DNA of 46,662 bases from CAKVLG01 sp045637805 (GTDB lineage: Bacteria > Bacillota > Clostridia > Christensenellales > UBA1242), in the NCBI GenBank assembly GCA_045637805.1, contig JAZUAE010000019.1, positions 1 through 46,662 on the forward strand, given 5' to 3'. Positions 22,544 to 31,991 of the stretch are shown here, in pieces. Position 1 is the stretch's first letter; each line of letters begins with the position of its first letter. The notes beneath the pieces were generated by a model that had not been told where the DNA came from, did not search any database, and was given only the letters and a program-made list of their open reading frames with translations. Both the position numbers and the translations under genes were made by a program.

Positions 22544-23659
22544 CTATTTTACTTTTTCATTGAAACTCTTCTTTTTTACATAGCTGTTATTTGGAATGGT
22601 TGCATCTAACAGAGCAATTTGTTCTTTTTGCTTTTTATCAAGACTTTTTGGGAACTCAACAACAATCTTAGCATAAAGGTCACCATAGCCATTGCGATTG
22701 AGCATTTTTGTACCCTTGCCCTTCATCATAATAACAGTGCCTGGCTGAGTTAATTCTGGAACTGTGAGCTCTAGCGTTTCATTTATGCCCAAAATTTTAA
22801 CCTTGCAGCCAAGAATACTCTCAGTAAATGTGATAGGAACGTCACAGTAAACATCAAAACCCTTTCGAGTCAAGGTTTTATGCTCTTTTACCTTTATGAT
22901 AATTTGCATATCACCATTCGCGCCACCATTACGTCCAGCCTCACCCTGACCTCGAAGTGTTATAATTTGACCATCATCAATACCTGCTGGAATATTAATC
23001 TCAATGTCGCGATTTTTACGAGTTACGCCCGCGCCGTTACATTCTTTGCACTTTTCACGTATCTTTTTACCTGTACCGTTACATTCAGGACAAGTACTTT
23101 CGGTCATAATTCTGCCAAACATTGTATTTTGAGCTTGCTGCACACGTCCCTGACCATTACAACGCGAACAAGTCGCATACTCAGTTCCATTTTTAGCACC
23201 AGTGCCTCTGCAATGCTCACAAGTTTCAGTCCTATTGAGGTTAATGTTCTTTTTTACACCAAAAGCCGCTTCGGCAAAGCTTAAGTCCATTTTTACTTGA
23301 ATATCTGCGCCGTCTACAGCATTAGATGCACCTCTTCTGCCGCCGCCTCCAAAGGCACCGCCAAACATTCCAGATAATATATCTTCAAATCCGCCAAAAC
23401 CACTAAAGCCACCACCGCCGCCAAAACCTGAAAAACTTTGACCGTTCGGATCACCGAAGTTGTCGTAGTTAGAACGCTTTTGCTTATCAGATAAAACCTC
23501 ATAAGCTTCATTTACTTCTTTGAGTTTTTCAGCAGCAGCATTATCACCCGGGTTTAAATCCGGGTGATATTTTTTAGCTAAGCTTCTGTATGCCTTTTTA
23601 ATTTCATCATCACTTGCAGTCTTGTTTACTCCAAGTATATCATAATAATTTTTTGCCAT
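22544..23659 (-). CDS. dnaJ: Chaperone protein DnaJ
   Basis: The 371-residue Hsp40 stimulates DnaK ATPase. J domain at residues 1-70 with the HPD motif (AKKYHPDLNPG), a Gly/Phe-rich linker (SFSGFGGGGGFSGFGG), four CxxCxGxG zinc repeats (CEHCRGTG, CSRCNGQG, CPECNGTG, CKECNGAG), then the C-terminal substrate-binding domains. The ribosome-binding site is weak, as in many coupled dnaJ genes. Confidence 0.97.
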   Translation of the reverse strand: MAKNYYDILGVNKTASDDEIKKAYRSLAKKYHPDLNPGDNAAAEKLKEVNEAYEVLSDKQKRSNYDNFGDPNGQSFSGFGGGGGFSGFGGFEDILSGMFGGAFGGGGRRGASNAVDGADIQVKMDLSFAEAAFGVKKNINLNRTETCEHCRGTGAKNGTEYATCSRCNGQGRVQQAQNTMFGRIMTESTCPECNGTGKKIREKCKECNGAGVTRKNRDIEINIPAGIDDGQIITLRGQGEAGRNGGANGDMQIIIKVKEHKTLTRKGFDVYCDVPITFTESILGCKVKILGINETLELTVPELTQPGTVIMMKGKGTKMLNRNGYGDLYAKIVVEFPKSLDKKQKEQIALLDATIPNNSYVKKKSFNEKVK

Positions 23660-23667
23660 GATTTACT

Positions 23668-25494
23668 CTACTTTGTTGTATAGTCACCAAAATTGTTTGG
23701 ATCAGTGTTTCCACCATTATTCTCTCCGCCGGTTGCATCGCCGTTTGGGTTTGCATTAGCGTAAAGCTTGCTGAAAATTTCACTTGAAACTTTTGTTAAG
23801 TTATCGAGTGCCTCTTTAAGTTTATCCTTATCGTCACTGTTTTTATAAACTTCACGAGCAGAATCCATTTCAGCATTTAATTTTGCTTTATCTTCTTCAG
23901 TGAGTTTTTCACCATTTTCTCTGATAGCTTTTTCTATACCAGCAATCATTTGATCAAGTGAGTTTTTGCTATCTACCACTTCTTTACGTTTCTTATCTTC
24001 TTCTGCGTATTTTTCTGCCTCTTTAACAGCCTTGTCTATATCTTCATCAGAAAGATTGCTTGATGCTGTGATTGTAATATCTTGAGATTTGCCTGTACCT
24101 AAATCTTTTGCAGAAACGTGCACAATTCCGTTTGCGTCGATATCAAAGGTTACTTCAATTTGTGGAACGCCACGTGGTGCAGGTGGAATACCTGTAAGTT
24201 CAAATCTACCTATTGTTTTGTTATATGTTGCAAGTTCACGTTCACCTTGAAGAACATGAATATCTACACCTGGTTGATTATCTGCAGCTGTTGAGAATAT
24301 TTGTGACTTCTTAGCTGGAATTGTTGTGTTTCTTTCAATAAGTTTTGTGAAAATTCCACCCATTGTCTCAATACCAAGTGAAAGAGGTGTTACATCTAAC
24401 AACAATACGTCTTTAACTTCGCCAGCAAGAACACCGCCTTGAATAGCTGCTCCAACAGCAACACATTCATCAGGGTTAATGCCTTTGAATGGTTCTTTAC
24501 CGATAAATTTCTTAACAGCCTCTACAACAAGTGGCACACGTGTTGAACCACCAACCATGATAATCTTTGAAATTTCATTACTATCGAGTTTTGCATCAGC
24601 CATTGCTTTCTTTGTTAAGTTGATTGTTTCTTGAACTAAATCATCAATCATGCTTTCAAATTTAGCTCGAGTGAGCGAAATTTCTAAGTGTTTTGGACCT
24701 GTTGAATCTGCTGTAATGAATGGAAGACTTACTGTGCTTTGAGTCATACCAGAAAGCTCAATCTTTGTTTTTTCAGCAGCTTCTTTAAGTCTTTGCATTG
24801 CCATTTTATCGCCTGATAAATCAATACCGTTTGATTTTTTAAATTCGTCAATTAAGTGAAGCATAATTCTGTTATCAAAGTCATCACCACCAAGTTTGTT
24901 GTTACCAGCAGTAGCTAATACTTGGAATACACCGTCAGCAATCTCAAGTACTGAAATATCAAAAGTACCACCACCAAGGTCGTAAACTAAAATCTTTTGA
25001 CCGTCTGCTTTGTCAGCCTTGTCTAAGCCATAAGCTAAAGCTGCAGCTGTTGGTTCGTTAATAATTCTCTTAACGTCTAAACCTGCAATTTTACCCGCGT
25101 CTTTTGTTGCTTGTCTTTGACTATCTGTAAAGTATGCTGGAACAGTGATTACAGCCTCTGTTACCTTTTCTCCAAGATAATTCTCTGCATCAGCTTTAAG
25201 TTTAGACAAAATCATTGCTGAAATTTCTTGTGGAGTATAATCCTTTCCACCAGCTTTAACTTTTTTATCAGAACCCATATCTCTTTTAATACTTAAAATT
25301 GTATTGTCAGGGTTTGCAACAGCTTGACGTTTTGCTACTTGACCGACTAATCGTTCACCTTCCTTTGTAAAACCAACAACAGATGGTGTTGTTCTTGAGC
25401 CTTCTGCGTTTGGAATTACTGTTGGTTCACCACCTTCCATAATTGCCACGCATGAGTTTGTTGTACCTAAATCTATACCTATAATTTTTCCCAT
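23668..25494 (-). CDS. dnaK: Chaperone protein DnaK (Hsp70)
   Basis: The 608-residue Hsp70 has the ATPase domain start IGIDLGTTNSCVAIMEGG, DLGGGTFDISVLE and the VGGSTRVPLV motif, a substrate-binding domain (VTPLSLGIETMGG) and a disordered Gly/Asn/Asp-rich tail ending TDPNNFGDYTTK. AAGGAG precedes the ATG. Part of the hrcA-grpE-dnaK-dnaJ operon under HrcA control. Confidence 0.98.
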   Translation of the reverse strand: MGKIIGIDLGTTNSCVAIMEGGEPTVIPNAEGSRTTPSVVGFTKEGERLVGQVAKRQAVANPDNTILSIKRDMGSDKKVKAGGKDYTPQEISAMILSKLKADAENYLGEKVTEAVITVPAYFTDSQRQATKDAGKIAGLDVKRIINEPTAAALAYGLDKADKADGQKILVYDLGGGTFDISVLEIADGVFQVLATAGNNKLGGDDFDNRIMLHLIDEFKKSNGIDLSGDKMAMQRLKEAAEKTKIELSGMTQSTVSLPFITADSTGPKHLEISLTRAKFESMIDDLVQETINLTKKAMADAKLDSNEISKIIMVGGSTRVPLVVEAVKKFIGKEPFKGINPDECVAVGAAIQGGVLAGEVKDVLLLDVTPLSLGIETMGGIFTKLIERNTTIPAKKSQIFSTAADNQPGVDIHVLQGERELATYNKTIGRFELTGIPPAPRGVPQIEVTFDIDANGIVHVSAKDLGTGKSQDITITASSNLSDEDIDKAVKEAEKYAEEDKKRKEVVDSKNSLDQMIAGIEKAIRENGEKLTEEDKAKLNAEMDSAREVYKNSDDKDKLKEALDNLTKVSSEIFSKLYANANPNGDATGGENNGGNTDPNNFGDYTTK

Positions 25495-25507
25495 TTTTTT
25501 ATTCTCC

Positions 25508-26110
25508 TTATTCCTTTATATATACTTCGACCATTGCGTGTCGAACTACTTTTCCATTTTCACCTGTAAGCTTATAGCCTTTTACAAGTTCGCTTGCAAC
25601 TACACCGTCAAGCTCACCATCATCAGTTGATCTTTTAGCCACTACATTATGAAGATTTGGATCCATCTTTTTACCAACTGACTCAATCTCTATTATTCCC
25701 ATATCAGAGAGCACAAACTTTAAACTACTCTCGATCATTTGAAAACCCTTCTTTACGTCTGAATCTGTTACTACTTTAAGAGCCTGCTCAAAATTGTCTA
25801 TAACCGGAATAAGTTTTTCCGCTGTGGTTATTTGCGCTTGCTCTTTCATTTCTTCAGCCGCGTTTTTATTACGCTCTTTATATCGCTCTAAATCCTTTTT
25901 GTATACCCTTGCTAGGTTTTCATTTTCAGCGGCCTCTTTTTTTGCCGTATCAAGTTCGCTTACTACTTTTGCAAGTGCAGCCTCCATCTCTTGTAATGCT
26001 TTTTCATAGACTGCATAATCTTTTACCTTAGAATTTTCATAATTTTCATCATTTTTTTGATTTTCCGCATCTATTTTTGCGTTTTTTTGTTTTTTATCTT
26101 TTTCTTTCAT
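25508..26110 (-). CDS. grpE: Nucleotide exchange factor GrpE
   Basis: The 200-residue product has a charged N-terminal part and a long coiled coil (about 40-100), followed by the GrpE core: LIPVIDNFEQAL, KGFQMIESSLKFVLSDMGI, and the C-terminal wing DPNLHNVVAKRST...VVASELVKGYKL. Start at 26110 follows AAAGGAG; the coding start overlaps the hrcA end by 17 nt. Confidence 0.95.
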   Translation of the reverse strand: MKEKDKKQKNAKIDAENQKNDENYENSKVKDYAVYEKALQEMEAALAKVVSELDTAKKEAAENENLARVYKKDLERYKERNKNAAEEMKEQAQITTAEKLIPVIDNFEQALKVVTDSDVKKGFQMIESSLKFVLSDMGIIEIESVGKKMDPNLHNVVAKRSTDDGELDGVVASELVKGYKLTGENGKVVRHAMVEVYIKE

Positions 26111-27128
26111 CGCCCTCTCCTTTAACAAAGTCTGACATGTTTTCTTCCAAAGTTTTTGCTACACCTTTTAATACCGATACGGCTTTAGCATAGTCCATTC
26201 GAACAGGTCCTATTACCCCGGCTGAGCCCACTTGTTTACCATTTATTTTGTAAACCGCTGACACAAGTGAACAATCTTCCAGCTCACCATCGCCACCTAT
26301 CTTGATAGAGATTTCAACATCGCCACCACTGCTTAAAAGCGGTGCAAGCGCCTCTTTTTTATCCATGACCTGAAGTGCATTTTTAAACTTTGATATATCT
26401 TGATATTCTGGATAATTTAACAATTTCTCTTTGCCTGAAATTTCAAATTTATCTTCAAAATCACGATTGCGTTCTATTATTAGTTTTATTATCTCGCTAA
26501 ACAGGCTTTTGTAAACTGCTATTTCAGCATTTATCTCAAAGGCGTCAGGGGTTACCTCGCCAAGAGATTTACCTGCAAAGATCTTGGTCATAACTTTTCC
26601 AGCATTCTTTATCTCGTTATCATTTAAGGTGCAACGCATTGTTAAGTCTTTTATTATACCAACGTCAGTCATTACTATTACAAGAACTAAATCCCCTGAC
26701 ACTTTAAACAATTGAATACTCTCAATAATTGCCTCATCTGAAAGACCAGTGTAAACTATTGATGCATAATCTGTTGCGTCTGAGATTGTTTTTGCTGTTT
26801 TCTTTAAAGCATCTTCTAAACTATTTATCTTTGATTTAAAAGTATCTTTTATTTGAGCAAGTTCACGATTTGAAAGTCTACGCTCTGGCATAAGCTCTTC
26901 AACATAACGCTTTAAACCTTCACTTGTTGGAAGTCTACCGCTTGATGTGTGAGGGTGATACAAAAGCCCCATTTCTTCTAGCGCCATAAGTTCGTTACGA
27001 ATAGTTGCAGAACTTACATCTGTTAAATATTCATCAACAATCTTCTGACTAGAAACAGGCTCCGCCGCACGTAAGTTTTCTTCAACTACAGCTTTAAGAA
27101 TCTTTTTCTTTCTTTCACTAAGCCCCAA
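26094..27128 (-). CDS. hrcA: Heat-inducible transcription repressor HrcA
   Basis: The 344-residue repressor of class I heat-shock genes has the N-terminal winged helix (LSERKKKILKAVVEE...PVSSQKIVDEY...SSATIRNELMALEEMGLL.HPHTSSGRLPT), GAF-like middle domain, and C-terminal IGPVRMDYAKAVSVL. The start is a TTG at 27128: upstream in-frame codons Lys-Glu-Ala are the AAGGAGGCG ribosome-binding site itself, so the ATG at 27164 is rejected. The length then fits the family (about 340-350). Confidence 0.95.
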   Translation of the reverse strand: MGLSERKKKILKAVVEENLRAAEPVSSQKIVDEYLTDVSSATIRNELMALEEMGLLYHPHTSSGRLPTSEGLKRYVEELMPERRLSNRELAQIKDTFKSKINSLEDALKKTAKTISDATDYASIVYTGLSDEAIIESIQLFKVSGDLVLVIVMTDVGIIKDLTMRCTLNDNEIKNAGKVMTKIFAGKSLGEVTPDAFEINAEIAVYKSLFSEIIKLIIERNRDFEDKFEISGKEKLLNYPEYQDISKFKNALQVMDKKEALAPLLSSGGDVEISIKIGGDGELEDCSLVSAVYKINGKQVGSAGVIGPVRMDYAKAVSVLKGVAKTLEENMSDFVKGEGDERKR

Positions 27129-27189
27129 AATCCTCGCCTCCTTTGCATATATTATTATATACATTTTTTCTTTTGTTTATACCACAATT

Positions 27190-27216
27190 TTAGCAATCAT
27201 TTTTATTGAGTGCTAA
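27190..27216. promoter_or_regulatory. CIRCE operator (HrcA binding site)
   Basis: TTAGCAATC-N9-GAGTGCTAA. One half-site is perfect; the other has one mismatch to TTAGCACTC. It lies immediately downstream of the hrcA promoter, between promoter and gene, as expected for autoregulated hrcA-grpE-dnaK-dnaJ. Confidence 0.95.
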
Positions 27217-27224
27217 CAATCACA

Positions 27225-27253
27225 ATTATATAACTGCTAAAAATAGTTGTCAA
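27225..27253 (-). promoter_or_regulatory. Promoter of the hrcA heat-shock operon
   Basis: On the minus strand: TTGACA (27253-27248), 17-nt spacer, TATAAT (27230-27225): full sigma-A consensus, with CIRCE just downstream. Confidence 0.9.
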
Positions 27254-27268
27254 TGTTTTGTGACAACT
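27245..27268. repeat. Second inverted repeat, over the hrcA -35 box
   Basis: Perfect 8-bp arms AGTTGTCA and TGACAACT separated by 8 nt. One arm contains the -35 hexamer. It is not a CIRCE and does not look like a CtsR heptad repeat. Confidence 0.45.
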
Positions 27269-27302
27269 TTTAAAATTTTTTTTAATTTTTTTATCGAAAA
27301 AT

Positions 27303-27332
27303 AAAAAACTCTAGATTGCACTAGAGTTTTTG
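27303..27332 (-). terminator. Terminator of lepA-hemW
   Basis: On the minus strand: stem ACTCTAG/CTAGAGT, loop TGCAAT, then TTTTTTATTTTT. Separates hemW from the heat-shock operon. Confidence 0.88.
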
Positions 27333-27333
27333 T

Positions 27334-28479
27334 TTATGACAATTCAAGTATTAACTTGTTTAATACTAAAAATCCGCTTGTAGTACACTTTATAAAGTTG
27401 TTTGCAGTGAGTTTTATTAATCCCATCTGAATATATTCTTTTAATTTATCTGCATTCTTACCTAGAAAATCTTCACCAAACTTTTCCATATATAAATTTG
27501 TATCAATGCCCCTGCCTGTTCTGAGTGAGAGCATGATAAATTCTTCCTTTTTTTCTTGTTCGCTCAATTCTTGAACAGTGATAATCGGAACTTTCTTCCT
27601 TGTCATCAAATATTCATTGTAAAGCGTTGAGTCTTCAGTGTTTGAAAACCTAACACCATCAATATAAGAGTGTGCAGACACACCAAGACCAAGATAATCG
27701 CCGCCGTTCCAGTAAATCATGTTATGCCTTGACTCAAATCCCGGTTTTGCAAAGTTGGAAATCTCATACCTCTCATATCCTTTTTCTGATAAGAGTCTAT
27801 TTGCAAGAAGGTACATATTTACAACAGTCTTTTCTGTTGGAAGATATGTGAGTTTTCTATCAACCATTACTTGCAATGGAGTGTTGTCCTCAACAGATAA
27901 CATATAACTTGAAATATGCGGAACATTTAACCTTACTAAGTGATTTACAGTGTCCTTTATATCTATCATACTTTGACCCGGATAACCTATCATTATATCA
28001 GCAGAGATATTTGTAATACCCTTGCCGCGTATTCTTGAAACAACCGCATCAAAGTCGCCTACTGTATGTGCTCTGCCCATACTACGTAGCACCTTTCCAT
28101 TTGTACACTGCAACCCTATGCTAAACCTGTTAACTCCAGCTAAAATAAACTCACGTATCTTATTGTCAGTAACTGAATTTGGATTGAGTTCAATAGTTAT
28201 TTCCGCCTCATTTCTAACAGTAAAGTGTTTATAACAATGTTGCAAGATTTTCAAAATTTCACCGTCGTCCAAGCATGATGGTGTGCCGCCGCCTATATAT
28301 ATGCTATAGATAGCGAAATGCGGATTGTATTTCTTGCCTTGAATCTCTATCTCACGCATGAGCGCAGCTACATACTCACGCTTTTCCGCTTCAGTTCCAA
28401 CTTTGCTCACAAAATTACAGTACTTGCATTTGCTTTCACAAAAAGGTATGTGTATATATAAACTTAAATTTTTACGCAC
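27334..28479 (-). CDS. hemW: Heme chaperone HemW (coproporphyrinogen oxidase-like radical SAM)
   Basis: The 381-residue radical SAM protein starts RKNLSLYIHIPFCESKCKYCNF (cluster motif CxxxCxxC with the following CNF). It also has GGGTPSCL, SIGLQCTNGKVLRSMGRAH, ISSYMLSVEDNTPL and the C-terminal HemN domain (GLGVSAHSYIDG, EEFIMLSLRTGRGI). HemW, unlike HemN, is a heme-binding chaperone; the 'CNF' after the third cysteine fits HemW. GTG at 28479 lies 9 nt from AGGAGG; the GTG at 28485 would be only 3 nt away but remains possible. Confidence 0.9.
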   Translation of the reverse strand: MRKNLSLYIHIPFCESKCKYCNFVSKVGTEAEKREYVAALMREIEIQGKKYNPHFAIYSIYIGGGTPSCLDDGEILKILQHCYKHFTVRNEAEITIELNPNSVTDNKIREFILAGVNRFSIGLQCTNGKVLRSMGRAHTVGDFDAVVSRIRGKGITNISADIMIGYPGQSMIDIKDTVNHLVRLNVPHISSYMLSVEDNTPLQVMVDRKLTYLPTEKTVVNMYLLANRLLSEKGYERYEISNFAKPGFESRHNMIYWNGGDYLGLGVSAHSYIDGVRFSNTEDSTLYNEYLMTRKKVPIITVQELSEQEKKEEFIMLSLRTGRGIDTNLYMEKFGEDFLGKNADKLKEYIQMGLIKLTANNFIKCTTSGFLVLNKLILELS

Positions 28480-28501
28480 ACGCACGCCCCTCCTTAATTT
28501 T

Positions 28502-30313
28502 CTAATCTATTTTTAAAATGCTCATAAATGCCTCACTTGGGAGCTCTACACTGCCCAGCTTACGCATTTTCTTTTTTCCTTCTTTTTGTTTCTCCAAGAG
28601 TTTTCTTTTTCTCGAAATGTCACCGCCATAGCATTTAGCAATAACATCTTTTCGCATTGCCCTTACTGTTTCACGAGCTATTATCTTACTTCCTATTGAT
28701 GCTTGAAGAGGTATCTCAAAGAGTTGACGAGGAACAACCTCTTTTAGTTTTTCAACAATACCTCTACCCCTCTCATAAGCTTTTTCTTTATGGACAATCA
28801 AGCTTAGCGCATCGCAAGGATCACCATTAATTAAAACGTCCATTTTTACCATGTTACTTGGCATATATCCATTCATCTCATAGTCAAAACTTGCGTATCC
28901 ATGAGAAACCGACTTAAGTTTATCAAAGAAATCGTATACAATTTCCGCTAATGGTAAATCAAAATCCATTTTCACCCTTGTCGTTTCAATATATTGCAAG
29001 TCACCGATGATTCCACGCTTATTCTTTGCCAAATCCATGATTGCACCAACATACTCAGGTGGAGTAAACACTGTTGCCTTTATCATAGGCTCTTCAATAC
29101 GATCAATCTCCTGTGCCGATGGGAGAAGTGTTGGATTTGAAATCTCAAGCATCTCACCATTCGTCTTATATACATTATATGATACGCTTGGCGCAGTAGT
29201 AATGAGATCTAACCCAAACTCACGCTCTAAGCGTTCACTAATTATTTCCATGTGGAGTAATCCAAGGAATCCACATCTGAAACCATAACCAAGTGCATTT
29301 GATGTTTCAGGAGTGTAAACTAGTGATGCGTCAGAAAGTTTTAATTTCTCTAAAGCATCTTTTAGCGCATTGTATTTATCACCCTCTATAGGGAAAATAC
29401 CGCTATACACAACAGGCATGACTTGTTTGTAGCCTGGAAGTGGTTTTGTTTCCTTTCCATTTTCAATAATCGTGTCACCGACTCTAATATCTGATACCGT
29501 TTTTATACTTGCCGAAATATATCCAACCTCGCCAGCCTTTAAACAGTCTTTAGGTGTTGCGTTTGGTGTAAATATACCAACCTCGACAACTTCTTCAACC
29601 TTACCCGTTTGAACCATTTTTATTTTTGTTCCAGCTCTAACCGTTCCGTCTACAACCCTAACAAGGCATACCGCGCCTTTATAGTTATCATAGTAGCTAT
29701 CAAAAATCAGAGCTTGAAGCGGTTTATCTTCATCACCTCTAGGGCATGGAACTTTATCTACAACCAAGTCCAAAACCTGCTCGATGTTTGTTCCCATCTT
29801 TGCTGATACTAGTGGAGCATAGCTTGTATCCAGTCCTATAATATCCTCAACTTGCTCCTTTGCCCATTCAGGTCGCGCAGATGGCAGATCAATTTTATTT
29901 ACAACTGGAATAATAAACAAGTCGTTTTCAAGCGCTAGATACACGTTTGCTAAAGTTTGCGCCTCAACGCCTTGGCTGGCGTCCACAACCAAAACTGCAC
30001 CTTCACAGGCAGCGAGTGATCGTGACACCTCATAGGTAAAGTCGACATGGCCTGGCGTGTCGATAAGATTTAAAATATATTCCTTGCCGTCTTTCTCATA
30101 CTTCATTGTAACAGGTGTTAGCTTGATTGTAATTCCCCTCTCACGTTCGAGTTCCATGGAATCCAAAAGCTGGGCTTTGCTATCCCTCTTACTAACAGTT
30201 CCCGTCACTTCCATTAACCTATCGGCAAGTGTACTTTTGCCGTGATCAATATGTGCTATGATAGAAAAGTTACGTATATGTTCTTGTTTCTTTGAATTCT
30301 TGTCTAGTAACAT
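28502..30313 (-). CDS. lepA: Elongation factor 4 (LepA)
   Basis: The 603-residue translational GTPase has G1 AHIDHGKSTLADRL, RERGITIKL (G2), DTPGHVDF (G3) and NKIDLPSA (G4), the EF-G-like domains, and a C-terminal LepA-specific domain ending SVELPSEAFMSILKID. ATG at 30313 is chosen because GGAG lies 9-10 nt upstream; the GTG at 30328 overlaps that site. Operon with hemW (gap about 20 nt). Confidence 0.96.
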   Translation of the reverse strand: MLLDKNSKKQEHIRNFSIIAHIDHGKSTLADRLMEVTGTVSKRDSKAQLLDSMELERERGITIKLTPVTMKYEKDGKEYILNLIDTPGHVDFTYEVSRSLAACEGAVLVVDASQGVEAQTLANVYLALENDLFIIPVVNKIDLPSARPEWAKEQVEDIIGLDTSYAPLVSAKMGTNIEQVLDLVVDKVPCPRGDEDKPLQALIFDSYYDNYKGAVCLVRVVDGTVRAGTKIKMVQTGKVEEVVEVGIFTPNATPKDCLKAGEVGYISASIKTVSDIRVGDTIIENGKETKPLPGYKQVMPVVYSGIFPIEGDKYNALKDALEKLKLSDASLVYTPETSNALGYGFRCGFLGLLHMEIISERLEREFGLDLITTAPSVSYNVYKTNGEMLEISNPTLLPSAQEIDRIEEPMIKATVFTPPEYVGAIMDLAKNKRGIIGDLQYIETTRVKMDFDLPLAEIVYDFFDKLKSVSHGYASFDYEMNGYMPSNMVKMDVLINGDPCDALSLIVHKEKAYERGRGIVEKLKEVVPRQLFEIPLQASIGSKIIARETVRAMRKDVIAKCYGGDISRKRKLLEKQKEGKKKMRKLGSVELPSEAFMSILKID

Positions 30314-30333
30314 TTTAATTTTCTCCACTTAAT

Positions 30334-30362
30334 ATTTTACACATTTTTATACCTCTTATCAA
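30334..30362 (-). promoter_or_regulatory. Promoter of lepA-hemW
   Basis: On the minus strand: TTGATA (30362-30357), 17-nt spacer, TAAAAT (30339-30334). Confidence 0.6.
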
Positions 30363-30485
30363 GAAATTTGCCTCGAATGCCCCTGTTTTTAGCATTTTTT
30401 TTGGTTTTTCTCACAATTTTCATAAAAATAGTAGTCTTTTTATTTTAATTCATGTATATTTAAAGTAATAAAAAGAGGAAATAAT

Positions 30486-31211
30486 ATGAATATATTTGAT
30501 ACTTGGATTGCAAAAACTCCGGTTGCACACCGCGGTTTACATGATAAAACCACACCTGAACTCTCTCTTGAGTCTTTTGAAAAAGCTATTAATGCCGGCT
30601 ATGCTATAGAAATTGATGTCCGTTCTCTTAAAGACGGAACAATTGTTTGTTTCCATGACGAAACTCTTGGCAGAATGACTGGTCACGATGGTTTTATTGC
30701 TAACTGCAATTTTGCAGACATTGCTGAACTGAAACTTTTAAAAACAAACGAACATATACCAACCCTTAAAGAAGCTTTAACCTTTATTAACGGAAGAGTG
30801 CCTGTGCTTATCGATATTAAAAATATGCAAAAAATTGATTTTGAAAAGGCTATTTGGAAAGAACTTAAATCATATAAAGGTGAATTTGCTGTTCAGTCAT
30901 TTAACCCACTCACACTTGAATGGTTTAAACTTAACGCACCACAAGTTAAACGTGGTCAACTCGCAAGTTTCCTTAAAGGTGAAAACTTACCTTTCTGGCA
31001 AAAGTTCTCACTTAAACGCATGATGTTTAATAAGAAAGTTAGCGAACCAAACTTTATTAACTACGCTTTATCTGATCTACCAAATAGGTTTGTAAATAAA
31101 TATAAGAGACAAGGCTTACCTATCATGTGCTACTGCGTTAAGACTGATGAAGATTTAGAAAAAGCTAAAAAAGTGGCAGACAATATCGTATTTGAAAACG
31201 TAAAACCATAA
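30486..31211 (+). CDS. Glycerophosphodiester phosphodiesterase (GDPD family)
   Basis: The 241-residue TIM-barrel enzyme hydrolyses glycerophosphodiesters to glycerol-3-phosphate and an alcohol. Catalytic and metal residues: His15-Arg16 in VAHRGLHD, Glu42 and Asp44 in AIEIDVRSLKDG, His57 in FHDETLGRMTG; then LIDIKNM and a C-terminal FENVKP. There is no signal peptide, so it is intracellular. AAGAGG precedes the ATG. Single gene with its own terminator. Confidence 0.93.
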   Translation: MNIFDTWIAKTPVAHRGLHDKTTPELSLESFEKAINAGYAIEIDVRSLKDGTIVCFHDETLGRMTGHDGFIANCNFADIAELKLLKTNEHIPTLKEALTFINGRVPVLIDIKNMQKIDFEKAIWKELKSYKGEFAVQSFNPLTLEWFKLNAPQVKRGQLASFLKGENLPFWQKFSLKRMMFNKKVSEPNFINYALSDLPNRFVNKYKRQGLPIMCYCVKTDEDLEKAKKVADNIVFENVKP

Positions 31212-31222
31212 TACAAAAAAAC

Positions 31223-31244
31223 AAGACCCAAACGGGTCTTTTTT
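31223..31244 (+). terminator. Terminator of the GDPD gene
   Basis: Stem AAGACCC/GGGTCTT, loop AAAC, T-tract. Confidence 0.88.
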
Positions 31245-31264
31245 AATGAAAATTTATAAGCATT

Positions 31265-31290
31265 AAAAAAGACGGAACAAGTCCGTCTTT
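31265..31290 (-). terminator. Terminator of the 31300-31968 gene
   Basis: On the minus strand: stem GACGGA/TCCGTC followed by six T. Confidence 0.85.
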
Positions 31291-31299
31291 TAAGTTTAT

Positions 31300-31968
31300 T
31301 TAAGCAGCTGTAAGAATTAAGTTGATATTCAAGCGAGCAGAACCGTAGTTAACTGATTCGCCAAGATTTGACGCTTCATCTGTATAGATTACTAGAATGA
31401 AGTCTTCGTGTCCACCAGCGTCAATTTCGCAAAGTTGTGCATTTATATTTAAATATTTTGTTTCAAATGCTGTTGGAGTTGAATATTTAAACAATTTTGC
31501 ACAAGTGTATGTTTTAAGTGTTTCATCACCTGCAGCATTAATCTTAAGGCTGAACACCTTTTTAGAATCAGAATCATTCTTTACTCTAAATGGAATAACC
31601 TTTACTTTGCTAGAGTAAGATTCGTTACCATATCTAATAGTTGTTGTGTAATTAAATGCACGACTTGCATCTGGTTGTGCATCAACGATAAATTGATCAT
31701 TGTTGATATCTGCAGATGCTGGTTTATCCTTCCATTCAATTGAGCCAGATGGTGTATAGATAACATCTGTAGCAAACTTTAATCCATTTTCACCTGCACT
31801 TGCAATTAGTGAATCATTGTTTCCATTGTAGTTAAAAGCATAACGTGTAAGTCCAGTAGCTTCAACTGGGTCAGCAAGAGTGAGTACAATACCAAACGTT
31901 ACAACCAAGCTCACCACTAACGCAATAGCTGAAGTTATAAACATCGTGATTATTCTCTTTTCTTTCAT
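31300..31968 (-). CDS. Secreted or membrane-anchored surface protein of unknown family
   Basis: The 222-residue product begins with a positively charged stretch (MKEKR) and a hydrophobic segment (about residues 7-31). It could be a signal peptide or an uncleaved anchor; the residues after it (LADPVEATG) could hold a cleavage site. The rest is polar, rich in Asn, Ser and Thr, and probably beta-sandwich, with two cysteines (CAKLFKY, AQLCEID). The layout resembles TasA/camelysin-type secreted proteins, but I see no decisive motif, and no SipW-type signal peptidase is nearby. Full-consensus promoter and AAAGGAG suggest strong expression. Confidence 0.75.
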   Translation of the reverse strand: MKEKRIITMFITSAIALVVSLVVTFGIVLTLADPVEATGLTRYAFNYNGNNDSLIASAGENGLKFATDVIYTPSGSIEWKDKPASADINNDQFIVDAQPDASRAFNYTTTIRYGNESYSSKVKVIPFRVKNDSDSKKVFSLKINAAGDETLKTYTCAKLFKYSTPTAFETKYLNINAQLCEIDAGGHEDFILVIYTDEASNLGESVNYGSARLNINLILTAA

Positions 31969-31991
31969 GATTTTTCTCCTTTATTGACTTA

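Noticed and set aside
27129..27164. Longer hrcA start at ATG 27164
   Set aside because: The in-frame codons are the AAGGAGGCG ribosome-binding site of the TTG start.
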